A stretch of DNA of 64,000 nucleotides, taken from positions 92,338,838 to 92,402,837 of the forward strand of contig NC_084485.1 of NCBI RefSeq assembly GCF_030035675.1, written 5' to 3'. Under the pieces are notes generated by a model. That model saw nothing but the letters and a program-made list of their open reading frames with translations, ran no database searches and was not told the origin of the DNA. Both the position numbers and the translations under genes were made by a program. Below are positions 24,501 through 39,500 of this stretch, one piece after another. Within the stretch, counting starts at the first letter, position 1. Each line of letters starts with the position of its first letter. The DNA is from Rhineura floridana. Lineage: Eukaryota > Chordata > Lepidosauria > Squamata > Rhineuridae.

Positions 24501-27500
24501 GCCAACATTCTCTGTCCACTAGCACAAGGGTCTTGTGCTAGCAGGCAGTGAATTGTAATGTTGCACAACGAAGGAATCCAATGGAGCAGTTGAGCGAGTG
24601 GAAACTCAATGTGCAGCAGACTGTGCAATCTGTTGTGTAACAAAGTTACCAGCAAACTGCTTATGCATTCTCTTGCGCAACAACATTCAGCTGGGGCAAA
24701 ACATTTTACCAGCTAAGTGACTCTAATTTAGTGATACAACCCTAAGTCTGCCTACCCCCTGTGTAAGGGAGTAGGAGACCTTTGGTTGACTGAGGGTAGT
24801 TTTTAAGAAGGTTTGGCTAGATAGTGTCAACTTTGTGCACAGTATCTTCCTTTATGTTGCATCGAAAGAGAAAACTATTGTAGCCTTATCAAAAACACTA
24901 ACACAAAAGTTAACCTGCCCAATCCTACTCTGCAGACCCATTACTAAAGGCACCTGATAACCCACAGTTCATGTACCAACTCTAATAATGTTTGGGAACC
25001 AAAAATGCTCACAGCTAGTTTCCATGTGCCAAAACTGGTGTGGGCTTGTGCTCTCAAAAAAAGCCACATGGGAAAATGCTTTTGACACGAGGGGACCTTC
25101 AAAAGCAGTTTGTAGTCTGGAATAACCAACTATTTAAAGCAAAAAAAAAAATCTCACTGGACAAGACCACGCCCTTGGGTATGCCTAAAGTAGCTGCTTG
25201 GATTCCAACTTAACACAATAAAAAATAAAATACAAATATGATACTTCTAGTCATTTTTAAAAGGGAAAATGATTGACATCCTTTAATTGCTCATAGTGAA
25301 CTATTTCCTGTGGGTGACTGATTGTCAAAATATTCTTATTATTTGAAGGACTTCCAGAGGAAGTTTTTGATCAGCTTGAGAACTTGAATTATCTGTATCT
25401 TGCCAATAATCAGGTAAGCAAATGTGGCCATTGTAAGAGCTGTTGTTTGAGTAGATTTATACAGTAGGCTGCATTCAAGCCATACGTAATTCACAGGTTT
25501 CTACACACACATCTCTCCATCCAGGCAAGTAAGAAGCATTATCACATTTCAATCCAGTATACAATCTAGGCTGGCAAGAGAACTCAAGGAGGAGATGGAG
25601 CAGGACAGAGAGGCCTGGAGTGCCGCATTTGGCCCCCAAGATGAAGGTGTACAAGTATCTCATATAGAGTTGCTTGAGGAATTTGTTAATTGCAAATTCC
25701 AATATGGACTGACTGATCCCAGAGAGACTAATGTGGGGATGAGAACACATTTATCCTTTGGATTTTACACTTCTCCAAAGTTTGCAACACAATTCTTGAC
25801 GCGCACATGCACACACACACACACTGTATAAAATGCCTAAGGATAGCGCAGGGAGACTGAAGGGGCAGGCAGAGAAGAGAAACTGGAAGTCCCGTTTTGC
25901 AAGAGGTTGTGTGCTGTGCAAATGGGCAAACATCATTGGATGTTGCCCTTAGTCTTTAATCATGGACTCAACCACGAATCAAACAACCACTACAGTTTAG
26001 GGGGAGTCCAAAAGGACATGAAAATTCCTAGCCACAAAGTTTTCTCCTTTCTTCATTTCATTTCAGCAGAGACAGCTAAGCACTGACTTCACTGAAATGA
26101 GTGGGAAACCTTTTTATGTAGTAGATCCCTGTATGTATAGCACAGGTGAGAACAGTAGGAAGTTGGATCATGTGGTATATTGTATTAGAAAAGGGGTACC
26201 TGCAGGAACGCCTCTCCCGTTATGAACCGGCTCGTACACTACGGTCTACTACGAAGGCCCTCCTCCGGGTCCCGACCCATAGGGAGGCCCGGAGGGTAGT
26301 AACAAGATCTAGGGCCTTCTCAGTGGTGGCTCCCGAATTGTGGAATAGTCTCCTCGAGGAGGTATGCCTGGCGGCCACACTATTATCTTTTCGGCGCCAG
26401 GTTAAAACCTTTCTCTTCTCTGAGGCATTTTAATCTAAGTTATTTATGTAAATGTTGTAATTTTTATTTTAGATGGTGTACTTTTATATTTGTTATATTG
26501 ATCTTGTAATTTTATTATTGTATATGTTTCTATGTTTGCCGCCCAGAGAGCTGTTTGCTAGTCGGGCGGGATATAAGCTGAATAAAATAAAATAAATAAA
26601 TAAATAATGTCCTCCAGATGATCTTGGACTACACCGTCCATCAGCCCCAGCCAGCATTGAAAACTGTTGGGAATAATGGGAGTTGTAGTCCAAAACATCT
26701 GCAGGGCACCATATTGGCTATCCCTGTACTAGAACCTGGCTGGGCAGCACTTTTTAGCAAACTGAATGTACTACTTGTTCCTATTGAACTATTGCCCGGA
26801 TCATATGACTATTACACTTCAGCATGTAATACATAACTAGTCTGCTCCATTGTGCAGATGTGGAGCCGTGTGTGTTCTAGTTGCAGTGCTGTTGAAAAGG
26901 CAATTGCCAGCCCAACAACAAGCTGTATCTTGGGAGGAATCCTGAAATGATTTTTGGTCTATTCAGCTGGTTCTATAATCCACCCTGAGAATTGTTTTTT
27001 TGTTTTAGGGTGGCCTATAAATATTGAAAATTAAATTAATTAAATGCATCTATCTTTCCTGACCAGTCTCCCACCCTTCCTCATTTATTCTCATCACATT
27101 TCCTGAAGGCTTAGCACCTATACTAACATCTCCATACTGTTGCATGAACCCCAATTTCTGAGCAGTGTGAGACTTCCCAGAATTTAGTTTCCTTGGAATG
27201 AAGGTCAGCTGAGACTGTGGTGTATTTAGGATATATGGTTTTATTTACACATATATAGAACCTGAGAATAAAGTGGGGTTCCCAGCATTAACACCCCAAC
27301 AAATCTTGCTTCACATTAGGCTTCTAGGCAAAGCCATAGCTTTGGATTCAGCACAGAGAGCAAGGCAATCCTCTATGTGTCTTTCCAGCTCTCCAGCTTC
27401 TCACTAATGCACAAAAAACTACCTGTTTGCTCCACGATGGGAGGTGGGTAGGCCTACCCCACTTGTTCCTATGGCAACGCATCTTTGCTTGACAAAGACT

Positions 27501-30500
27501 TTAAACATGTCGATCGGGTACTTGACAGACCTATTAGCTTAACAAAGAAACTGGCTTAACCATCACAGCAGGTTTCTCTGCTACAACTCCATTTCTGTAG
27601 ATTCAAAATCAGAGGCTGGAAAGGGACCCAAATACATAATCCGTACCAACCCCCCCAATCCTATAACATTACCTATGCAGCAGAGCTTGGAAATGTTACT
27701 TTTTTTGAACTACAACTCCCATCAACCCAATCCAGTGGCCATGCTGGCTGGGGCTGATGGGAGTTGTAGTTCAAAAAAGTAACTTTTCCAAGCTCTGCTA
27801 TGCAGGGACCAGGATTTACAGATGTGAAGAAGGGCCTTGTTTGTTTTTGGAGGTGAGCTGTGCAACTCTAGGAATAGGAAACCTCCCTTTCCCACAGGCC
27901 CTGTTGTATCAGCGTAACTGAAAATTGAGGATCTGAGTGGTAGTCACTTCAAGGGAAACTGCAGTTAACTGCAATGGCTTTTTCAAATGAATTTATCCTA
28001 TTGTGGCTTAGGTGCAGTATCAGACTGCTTCTCCAGTAACAGCATGTCCTTTCCTCCCATTTACAGCAATTTTCCATGTTACAGTTTTGGCAGTGAGCAG
28101 CTCCATAAAAGAAGAACACGAGCCAGGCTGTGACTAATATTCCAGACCTTTTCTGTCCAATTCCTGCCTCCCCGCAACTATGTGATAAAATAGCCGTTGA
28201 AAATAGCCGCAGAAGAAAATGAAATCTGAATAATAAAAGCAAACCTTAAAAGTTGTTATACTGAAACACATGCAAAAAAAATAGCTTGATGGCTTTGCAT
28301 ATTTAGAACCTGGGGAAACATACTGAGAACTAGGATGCTGAAGTAAACGTTGCAGTGGGAGATGTTGTAGCCAAATAGGAGGGCAGGGATAGGCTGGAGA
28401 TGGTGTACTCTCAGGTGAGTCATTACGTGCCTGGCAGCTCTGACTATAAGACCACAGATAAAGCCTGGCAACCATCTGTAGCTTTTAAAAACAAAAATAA
28501 AATCTCCATACCTGGAATATGAAGTTCACCAAAGAAAATGTAACTTCTGGAATAAGAATATTACAAAATGTTGCAGTGTAGGGTGCTCCAAGTCAGTATT
28601 CCAGCCAGCCATGTCCTTCTCCTGGATTCTCCATTCCATTCCCCCTCCCACCTGATGCTCCATTTCCTCCCCAAATGTCAATCACCTCAACCTTAGGGAG
28701 TTGCCCCTGCCCTCCCCCGACAATTTTTTTGCACTCCTGGAAACCTTGGGGCTTCAGTGAGCTTGTTGATAATTCTCTCTTGTGTGTTAGTAGTGCCATT
28801 TTGGCTACATAAGCATCAGCACTCACATCTGAACATAAAAAAATAGAGGGAATTATATATAAATTTGCATTTTGAATCTTCCAATGTCAATTTTGCAATT
28901 TGTTTTTGATTTGTTTAAAAAGACAAATTCTTGGGTCTTTGCTGTTGATAACATATTTTAAGCCTTAAAGCTGTCTGGATCCAGTTCCCCAACCCTGTTT
29001 TAAGGCAATGCTATTGTCAATTTGTCAAATGCAATACAATACAGCTGCTTTTACTAAAAGCCTGAAACCAACAGGGTTCATAATTAGGAATTTTGTAAAA
29101 GAAACTACATTAGGAGACCACACATTCCAATTTTTTACAAGCAAATTCATATTAGAAGCATTTTCCCTATGGGTAATTTCATTTCTTTCACAATGTTATT
29201 CCTCCGTACTGTACAATGCTTAGCTTCCAACTGGCACTAAGCCACCTCAGTGGCAGAGATGGTGAAAGACCATCTCCATCAGGCACCTCCTACCCCTGAA
29301 ATGTTTTTATGACAGCTGGTCATTATAAGAACTACTGCTCAAGAATTGGTGCCTGAGTTTGCTTTTTCCCCTCTTCCCTCTCTGTCCCTTGCCTTGTGTG
29401 TTGTGTTTTTTTTAGATTGAAACTCTATGGGGAGGGGTTATTTTGTTTTCATTGATTGTATATAAGCCACACTGGGAGCCTTTTTGGCTGAAGAGCAGTG
29501 GACAAATGCAACAAATGAATAACACTTCTCCAATTAGAATCCCACATGCCTGCAGATGAGGTTACAGCTCATAAAGCGAACCCTTGGCTTTAAAAGCATG
29601 AGAAGTAGCCTTCAGAAACTCAATGGTCTATTTATTTTGCATTGTGCCTGAGGTGTTTTGGAATAAAAGCTCAAGAGAGTCCTGTCATGTGCTCTTTTCT
29701 CATAAGAATTCACCAGAAAAGGGCACTGAACCATTTCTGAAAGAGATTATAAACATAGCATATCATGTATTTGCTCTCTCAATCCACTCTTTTTCATTAT
29801 TAACAAAACAAAATATCTCTCAGTATAAACAAAACGCTTTCCAGGGATATTGAAGCAAAGGTTTAACTGTTCTTTACAGTATTTACTTATGTTCCTGAGG
29901 AAGACAGAAATCTTCACTGCTGTGAGGGAGCTCCACCATGAGGAAACTCCATGGAGCTAATAGCCTGAAAATATTTTGTTGCGGACAGTGTGGTGGTTTG
30001 AAGCGTTGTGTCTCAGACAATAATATTCTCCTCTGGCACCATATTTTGTTTTCCAGCTCATGGTGGCTCCAAAATTCCTCCCAAGGACCTTGATCAGCGC
30101 AGATTTTGCAGCCAATAATCTCACTAAGATTTATGAGCTCACGTTTGGACAGAAGCCAAACCTGAGGTAAACAAAGGGGTTAAGAGTCAACTGGGAGAGG
30201 AAGAATATATCACTATTTCTGTGGCAGATGGGGAAACATGATTGTTTAGTAAAACCACTTGTGGCCTACAAATAATAGCTGGCAGAAGGGAACTGTTTAA
30301 CTTAGAAGGGATACAGACAAATTAATTCTGGTGGCTTTTGCTTGCATGCAAATAGCAATTGTGCTGAAAAGTTTCTTCGTATATGAGCCTGTTTATTGCA
30401 TTAATTAGAAATTCAGCTCATCAGTTCTGTGGTCTATTTTTCAGGGAAAGGGTTCCCAACCTTTATCTTAACATCACCCAAAGGTTTGCTAGAGAATACT

Positions 30501-33500
30501 TCATTAGCAAGAATGAGGAAGACTACGTAGATCAGGGGTGGAAAACCTGATGCCCGTTGGTCTATAACATCCATCATCTCTGATCACTGGCTATGCTGGC
30601 TGGGGCTGATGGGAGTTGGAGTCCAACATCATCTGGAGGTCCACAGAGTCTATCTGACAATAGCTTCTAACTCTGATGAAGATTTTCTTCTCATTAACAT
30701 GTGAGGAACTTAATTCCATGATATATACTTGTGGTTATCTTTAGTTTGGGGGATTTGTTTTTTACTGTAAATCTTTCTGTTGGGGCAGCAGCAGGTGTAA
30801 GAAGCTAGGCTGGGATCACAATCTCAGTCTCATGTGATCTTCAAGGTGCAGGATTTGAAGGAGTAAAATTTAGTGAGTCACAATGAACAGCAATCAGTGG
30901 CTCTTTAGGAGACCTCGGGGGCTTTGGGGGCTCCAACAATCCAGTGATCAGATTAGGTTTGCAGCTCCTTTTCCAGAAGAACAGCAAAAAGCGGCAGTCA
31001 TCGGCTTGTATGTAAACTAAGGGTGGTCAAGATGACCTCGGAGCTCAATCCAGCTCCCTCCTGAGGTTTCCTATCTCATCAGCACCCAGCACAAATTGAT
31101 CCCAAATCTCCCATAATTTATGTATCTTCTACAACAGGAAAGGGCCATAGCTCAGTGGTAGAACACCAGAAGGTTCCAAATTCAATCTCAGGCATGTTCA
31201 GGCAGAGCTGGGAGACAGCCCTGTCTGAAACCCTAGAGCGCCACTGCCAGTCAGTGTAGATAATACTGAACTAGATGGACCAATGGTTTGACTCATATGA
31301 GGCAGTTCCCTATGTTCCTATATCTTCCTAGTGATGAAAAGCAAACTAGGCCCTCCCATGCATGAGCCAAAAGGCAGCCAAATAAGAGTGTGTGGCTGCA
31401 GAACATAATAAAGCTGGCGTGGATCATCTTTTTTGGTCCAATCCTCTAGGGACTGCGTGCCAGTAGTAGGTGTGGCCTCCCAGCATTCTTCCATGCACAG
31501 ACACACAGAATGGACGTCTGCAGGAATGTTCCTGGTGGGAGAGAGGCAAAAACAGTGAAAGCAGATAGTTAAAGAACCCTGTGCTGGTGTTTTGGCTCTT
31601 GCAGGAATGATCTAGTAGGATGCACCAATGCTGCTGGCCCTTCTAACACTTACATTAGTTGCTGCCCAGGGCTCTAAGACCTCTCTTGGGCTGCATACAC
31701 ACCATAAGCACATTTAAAACACATCCCTATTCCCAAGAATCCTGGAAATTGTAGCTTACCCCTCACAGAGCTACAATTCCCAGCGCCCTTAACAAACTGC
31801 TTTCAATGTATGGTGTGCATGAAGCCCTAGTCTCTACTTAGCAGAAGGCTGTACAGTAACATATCCAAAAACAGCCAGTGTGGTGTAGTGGTTAGAGTGT
31901 TGGACTATGACCTGGGAGACCAGGGTTCGAGTCCCCACACAGCCATGAAGCTCACTGGGTGACCTTGGGCCAGTCACTGCCTCTCAGCCTCAGAGGAAGG
32001 CAATGGCAAACCCCCTCTGAATACCGCTTACCATGAAAACCCTATTTGTAGGGTTGCCATAAGTCAGGATCGACTTGAAGACAGGCCAACAACAACAACA
32101 ACATACCCACGACTCTGTCTGCCTAAGGTCAAACTCTTGGGATGCTTCTTTGAGACACTGCTAATAAATGTTCCAGCAGTGAATGTGGCTTCATTTTGCC
32201 CTTCTGCCCTTTCTTGCAGAAGATAAAATGGACAAGCAGGGGACACATTAACTGGGCAAATAGTTCTTCTCCAGGTAGCATTTGTGGACGCTTCAGTATT
32301 TCACTCATTTATTTGTTACATTTATGTTCTACCTTTCCCCAGATGAGCTCAAGAAATATTTTAGCCACACCACAACTCTGGAGGGTCAGTCAGGCTGAGA
32401 GAGAGATAGTGTCTTACTGCCCAGTGAATATCATGCCTGAACCCCAGATCCAACTCCATTATAGTTCTAGCCACTTTCCCACATTCACTGTCCATATAAG
32501 GAGCAGTATGCATTTCAAAGTTTCTGCTCAAATATTAAACAACAGTCTGTTGTTTCCCAAAACATAAGCACCAAACAGAAGGCTCCAGTGACTGCATTCT
32601 TCAGAAAGTGCACATACACAACACACACATTATTTGCTTTTTCATAGCAGCTGAATAAAAGACAGATCCAGCCAAATTAAAATGGATCCCCTTCAATTTG
32701 CATGATTTTACATGGTGTCCCCAAAAACCAACATAAAATTAAGGCTACATTGGTAGACTGCACAGTATTTTTTTAAAAAAAAAACATATCTGTTGTTTGC
32801 AAGTACCACAAAAATATTAATCTAAGACATAGATTCTCATGGATCTTCATGACTTTTACATAGGATGATGATGAAACTTCCAAGAAATCAAGGAAAACAT
32901 CTGTAGACACAGAGAGGTAACCTATGATTTGATTATGGCTTTCAGGGGATCTCTTGTAAAACATTACAAGGATCCCTAAGAATCCAAGCCTCAAATCCAT
33001 GTTTTTGCCCCTTGACAGCGCAGGAAAGCACCAAATCCATGAATTTTACAGTTCAGGCAGTGGAGATGGATGTGATTTGATATTAGCTGAGACGGGAGGA
33101 ATCTACTTAGCTGTCCCTCATTAGCGCTAAGAGCTTTTTTGCATGACTCAGTATGAGGGGAGGTGTTGTGAATGACCAAGGCTTTCTTGTTTCCTGCCTT
33201 TTTTTCTTTGGAACTGTGTGCACAATGGGAATTGTCATTATATTACCCAGAAGGAATTACTTGTTATGGACTTTTCTATGCATTTGTTGCTTTCACTTCT
33301 CATAAAGCATCCATGCTCTGGCCCCTGCCTTGAGAGATGGCACAGACCTAGCCGCTAACATAACCAAATATGGTAACTTATATGTTCCTGACCAACTGAA
33401 AACTTTTTAGACATCATTTTTGAGAAAGATTTATGAAAGAAAACAAAGTAGTGAAATCTACTTTCATGCCCAACCTTGTCTATTTTTCTTTCCTATAGGT

Positions 33501-36500
33501 CGGTGTATCTTCACAACAATAAACTTGAAGATGCTGGGTTACCAGAGAGCATGTTCAATGGTTCTGACAACGTGGAGGTCTTGATCATGTCCAGCAATTT
33601 CTTAAAATATGTTCCAAGGAATCTACCACCAGCACTTTATAAGCTGCACTTAAAGGTATAATGTCTGTTCCATGAGTTCTTCCTCTTGGTGATGTGATTG
33701 TGTTTCTCTAAATGACAGAAACTCAAGCTTTGGAAAGTGGATTCCTTTTGACGTATCTATCTAACAAAGCTTGGAAAAGTTACTTTTTTGAACTACAACT
33801 CCCATCAGCCCAATCCAGTGGCCATGCTGGCTGGGGCTGATGGGAGTTGTAGTTCAAAAAAGTAACTTTTCCAAGCTCTGCTATCTAATCTAATCTCTCA
33901 TGTTTTTAGGTCATGCTGTCTGCCCCAAGGTATCTGAGGTGACAAATACAATTCAAAAACATTTAATTCAAAGTCAAATACAATTCATAAGCATTTAATT
34001 CAAAATCAAATCCAACAGAGTTCAACAAAAGCAGCAGCAGTCAGAACATCAGGCAGCAGAAAGGATATAACATACCCAAACAGAACCGTCCACTCAGCTG
34101 TCAAACAAATGTTTTTACTTGCTAGCAGGGCACAGTTACAGAGGTGGCCAGGCAGATCTCCTGTGGACTTGCATTCCATTTCCACAGTCTGAGCACCACA
34201 GCAGTAAAAGCCCTGTTCCTGGCTAAATTTACTATCAACCAGAGGGAATAAAGAGCCCAGGTTGTTCACTGTTTTGCTTTTAGACCAGTTGTCAGAAAAG
34301 GTCAAGGCCATTTTCCATCCACAACCACTTTTAAAAATATGTACACCTTCCTTCCAGAGTTAGCCAATGTGGGGTCCTCCAGGTGTTGCTGGACTACAAC
34401 TTCCAACATCCGTGACCACTGTCCATGCAGGGTGGGGCTGATGGAAGTTGGAATCCAACAATGTCGGGAGGACACCAAGTTGGCTTTTGCTGCCTTCCCA
34501 CAAACTGCTTACAACTTTTGCTCTGGCCTTTCTTATAAACTGCTTGTACCACCTTAGAGAGGTCCACCTTGCACTTTGAGAAGCAAGAATGACAAAGCTC
34601 ATACTATGCTTCCTGTATTTTTTATGGCAGAATAACAAATTGGAGAAGATTCCCAAAGGAGCTTTCAGTGAGCTCTCAGGGCTCCGAGAGCTGTATTTGC
34701 AGAACAACAAACTGACAAATGAGGGCATGGACAATGAAACCTTCTGGTGAGCATGTTGATTTTCTTTAGTGGATGTCAGCCATGTGTATTAGCTTTGTTG
34801 TCTTACAGTTGTACTTTTTCTTGGTCCTCCTGCAATAAATAACAGCTGACATCTGGTGGGTCTGTATGGCAAATATTTCAGTTCAGTTTGAGTAGACATG
34901 TCAACAATTGTTCTCTTCGCACTTACTTGAGAGTAAGCCCCATTTAAGACAGTGGAATTTATTTCAGCATAAACATATATAGAATTAGGGCCCCATGCAC
35001 AGATACATGTCTTATAATGCCTGCTGCTTTATTAAGAATTTGTCAATGCATTAAGAATAATAGCAACAACACATCAAATCGTTTTTAATTAGTAGAGACA
35101 TGCAAGCTTGCTCCCCCCTTCTCTTGAACTGACTAAGTCAGAAATCAATGAAGTTCATTTTTTGAGCCAATGTGAGGCTTGGAAAATACACAGAAAATAC
35201 CCATCCCCAGAATCAGATTCTGATTTTGTATCCTAGTTTATAGTCAAAGATTAAATCATCCCCTGCCTCAGATATAAAGGGAAACTATGGTTTAATGACC
35301 ATTAAAGTCTTTCATTACAAGACATGAGGAAAAAGAGGAGTGGAAGAGAGGTGGGAGCATGCAGGCAGAACCCTCCTTCCCTGTCAATTAAACCACACAC
35401 ACACACACACACACTCTTTGTGAAACTCTAAGCTCAAATCAAAACCTACAAAGGTGTTTGTTAGGCTGTAATGCAGTGGTGGGGTGTAGTTTTATCACTA
35501 AATGGAGCATGCGGGGGGACAGGTGCAAACCCTACCTCCTGCCCCGATTTACTTTTCCATGCTTTGCTGCTTGAAGACTTTTTTCACACCTGTCTCACTT
35601 CCAGGACTGGAATCTGGGGGGCAGTGACTTAAATCAAGGAGGCAATGTGGGAACATTGATGTGACATTGATTTCTCAGCTCAGTGGGGTAGGAAACATAA
35701 AGTGAAAAGCTAAACAGCTTTATACAAAGGGTGGGGAACCTGTGGCTCTCCAGATCGGGGGAGCCAATGTAGTATCCTCCTGAAATTGTTGGACTACCAC
35801 TCCCAGCATTCTTGACCATCGGCTATGCTGGTTGAGGCTGATGGAGTCCAGTGATGTTTGGAGGTCACTAAAGTGGCTACTTCTGATCCGGTTATTGCTG
35901 GACTATAATCTCCCATCAGCCCCAGTCACCATGACAAATGATCAGGTGTGATGGGACATTTAGTTGAGCAACATCTGGAGGCCTCAGGTTTCCCATCCCT
36001 GCTTCGTACATTTTCATTCGTTTTTTCTAAAACTGTTGAACTGGAAGCATTCCTTTTTTTTCTTCTTTCAAGGAAACTCTCGAGCCTTGAGTACCTGGAT
36101 TTGTCCAGCAATAATCTTTCTCAAATCCCAAGTGGCTTACCTCGAAACATCGTCCTACTTCATCTAGAGAAGAATGCAATTAAATCCATTGGCAGGGATG
36201 TCTTGACTCAGATCAGGAACCTGGAATACCTTCTGCTTCATAATAACAAACTAAAGGCACGTGGGATCCATCCTCTGGCTTTCCAGGGCCTGAAGAAGTT
36301 GCACACAGTCCATTTGTACAACAACCAGCTGGAAAAGATCCCCAATGGGCTACCCAGACGGGTGAAAACTCTTATGATTCTTCACAACCAGATCTCAGAA
36401 ATTAGCAGGAACGATTTTGCTACTACTTATTTTATGGAGGAACTAAACCTGAGTTACAATAAGATCACCAGCTCACAGATTCATCGGGAGGCTTTCCGAA

Positions 36501-39500
36501 AGCTGAGGCTACTGAAGTCGTTGGATGTTTCAGGCAATAATCTCCACACCATGCCTTATGGCTTCCCAAAGAACCTGCAAAGCCTGAAGCTGAAAGTGAA
36601 TGATATCAGCTCCATTCCCAGGGGCACATTATCTGGGATGTCAAAGCTCCAAGAGCTTTATCTGAGCAACAACAAACTGAAAGTCAGTTCTATTTTCAGT
36701 GGATCATGGAGGGATCTCACCAGTCTCAAGGTACAAGTACCTAAGTATCTAAACCACATTGGTGATGTTGTGTAGCGCTTGTGGCTCCATGTCAGTGGGT
36801 CAGTAGAATTCACTCTGGGTTTTAATCCAAACTTTCAAGGAGCTGTCCAAAACCTCAACAAGGAAATCCAGGTTCCACAACGAAGATAGATTTTTCAAGG
36901 AAAAGGAATTATGCAACTATGTTTATTATGAAAATAACTGGTTGTAGAATGTTACTTCACCACATAATCTGGAGGCATGGGGCAAGATTTAAGGGCAGCA
37001 CTTACAGGCAAAGAGAGGGGTGTGACGTCCTTCCCCTCTTGTGACCACTCGTGATGTCTTACCACTGTCAGACCCATCTTATGATGTGCAGCCCACCTCT
37101 GGTCACCCCCAGTCAGGAACATCAGGTTTATTTTTACCTTTCACTGCACTAGCACAGATCTCAAAAGATCCCCCTGCTAGGCCACACTACCCAACACTCT
37201 GTATCCCTTATAGCCTATAGACTGTGCCTTAGTCTCTGCCTGGCTATCTCGATACCTTGTGTCTATGGGTATAGGTAATTCCCAACCCCCCCTGCAGCCT
37301 CTTGCACTGAAGCTTACAGCCCTGGGTTTCTCTGTGGTACTGGATACAATATCTTTTCCTCCGCCGCTGCCACCATTTGTTACAATTACTGTTCAGCCTT
37401 GGTTACTCTGCCATCCCCCCTGGATTGTGTATCCCAGCTGAAGAATCAGGCTTTTAGTAAACCAAGAAATATTTATTAAGCATTAGAAATAACAAGATTA
37501 CTTAAGACTTTGTTGACAAGTGTATGGTTTCATATATGTTCTCTTATGTACTTTACTTCTTAATAATTGCCTCAGAACTCCTATTTCACTCTCTCAACAG
37601 CCACCTTATACTCTCCATACCAACCTCTCCAACACACCAACAACACACCACCACAAAACACCACCACCACACCACCACCCCGATTCAACTGTCATCCTCT
37701 CATTTATACTTCCAGCCATTCAAACACTCAGCCAATCATCCAGCATTCTACAGCCCATGCACTCCCCCTCCTCACTCACTCCACTTACCATATGTCTTAT
37801 ATTAAACCAGCACTTACCATATTTACATTACAAATGAGGAACATCACAAGGGGCATAATGATGCATAGGTGTCTTGAGGTGCAACAACTGAATGAATAGA
37901 ACTGCAAAGAGGCACATAGGTTTGTCTGATAGCATTTTGAAATAGATTTTCAGGGACTCGCATTTGCTTTATGTGAGAGGTAATGATGTTCTTAAATTTG
38001 AAGTTGGTTTGAGGTAATGGACTTTGGTTGCAGAATTTGATACATCAGGATGAACATTGTGTGTACAACTCAAGGAAATGGATGCAGGGAATTGGGACAT
38101 ATTCGTCTCCTATTGCTGCACCTCCAGTCTGAAGATGGGTCCCAATGGCCTAGTTGCTTTAGGCAAGCCTTAAGAAATTCTACTTCCACTGAAATGCATG
38201 AAAATTAATTATGCAAGTTTGGGCCATAGCAGATTGCAGGACAAATAACACAGGTTTTAGTGCAAGCTGAACTGTAGTGCAATGGAAAAAGCACAGACTG
38301 CAAAGAACCCAGGACAAGGCGGAACTCACTACCTCCTTCCATCCCTACTTTTCACACAGATGAAGTTCATGAATGAACAAGTAGAGCCATTTCCAGATAT
38401 TATCCCCTCCTATGTTCGTAGTCATGTCAGGGGGGAAGTAGAACTGTGCTCGTTGGCCCTGCCCCTTCAGTCCTTGTTGGCCTTGCCCCCTTGCAATCCA
38501 CACATTGTGGGGAAGCTCTGAACCATGGACCTTGCTGTGACCAGGGTTCTCAATCATGTGGGGAGCCTATGCACATACAACAGTCTCCCCACCCCCACCC
38601 AAATGTGTTGGTGGTGCAGGGTAGAGCCAGCACATGTAGCCACCTTCTCCCCCTCAGAATCGTGAGAGGAGATAATGCCTAAAAAGGGCTCAGTTATTCA
38701 TTGAAAGCACATAAAGGTGGAAAGGCATTCAGAACAACTTTGTGGTTTTTGATCTGAACTGAGATTTCCATAAAACTTTTGCAACGTTTAAAAAATGTTA
38801 ATTGATGCTATTGCCCCACACAATACTACATTTTAACATCAAGCCCATTTTAACATCAAGACAGGAACCAAAATATGATAACCTTTCAACAAATTTAAAG
38901 ATTCCTTTAGAGCAGGGGCAACTAACCTGTGGCTCTCCAGATGCTGTTAGACTCCAACTCCCATCAGCTCCAGCCACCATAAGAAGAACCTGCCAGATGA
39001 GACCAATGGCCCATCTAGTCCAGCGTCCTGTTCTGACAGTGGCCAACCAGATGCCCATAGGAAGACCACAGTCAGGACCTGAGTGCAACAGCACTCTCCC
39101 TTCCTGAGGTTTCCAGCAACTGGCATTCAACAGCATACTGCTACCATGCCTATGGTCAGGAGCAGAGCTTGGAAAAGTTACTTTTTTGAACTACAACTCC
39201 CATCACCCCAATGCAGTGGCCATGCTGGCTGGGGCTGATGGGAGTTGTAGTTCAAAAAAAGTAACTTTTCCAAGCTCTGGTCAGGAGGAATGATGGGAGA
39301 TGAAGTCCAGCAATATGTGGAGGACCACAGGGTTATGGCTCTAAAGAATCTTTAACTTTGTTGAAATTATATTTTGATTCCTGTCTTATTTTAAGATGGA
39401 CTTCGTTAAGTGAGTATTTTACATGAACAAAAATATGCACAAAACAGTACAATTTCCAAAGGCAATAAACTCAATTAATTAACAGAATGAGCATCCAAGT

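Larger units (their letters stand above)
38911..39335. repeat. Family Y palindrome split by CR1 and a hAT MITE
   Basis: The left arm (ctctccagatgctgttagac..cagctccagccaccat) lies at about 38911-38980. The right arm (gaatgatgggagatgaagtc..tgtggaggacca) lies at about 39288-39330. Between them sit a CR1 end (38982-39150) and hairpin MITE copy C. Both are later insertions. Confidence 0.65.

Noticed and set aside
31139-31211. tRNA-like sequence with A-box and B-box words
   Set aside because: It continues into a SINE body and CR1-like end and cannot form a full cloverleaf.
37520-37899. Three overlapping frames rich in H, P and T
   Set aside because: They are produced by the low-complexity CCA-rich stretch within the LTR.
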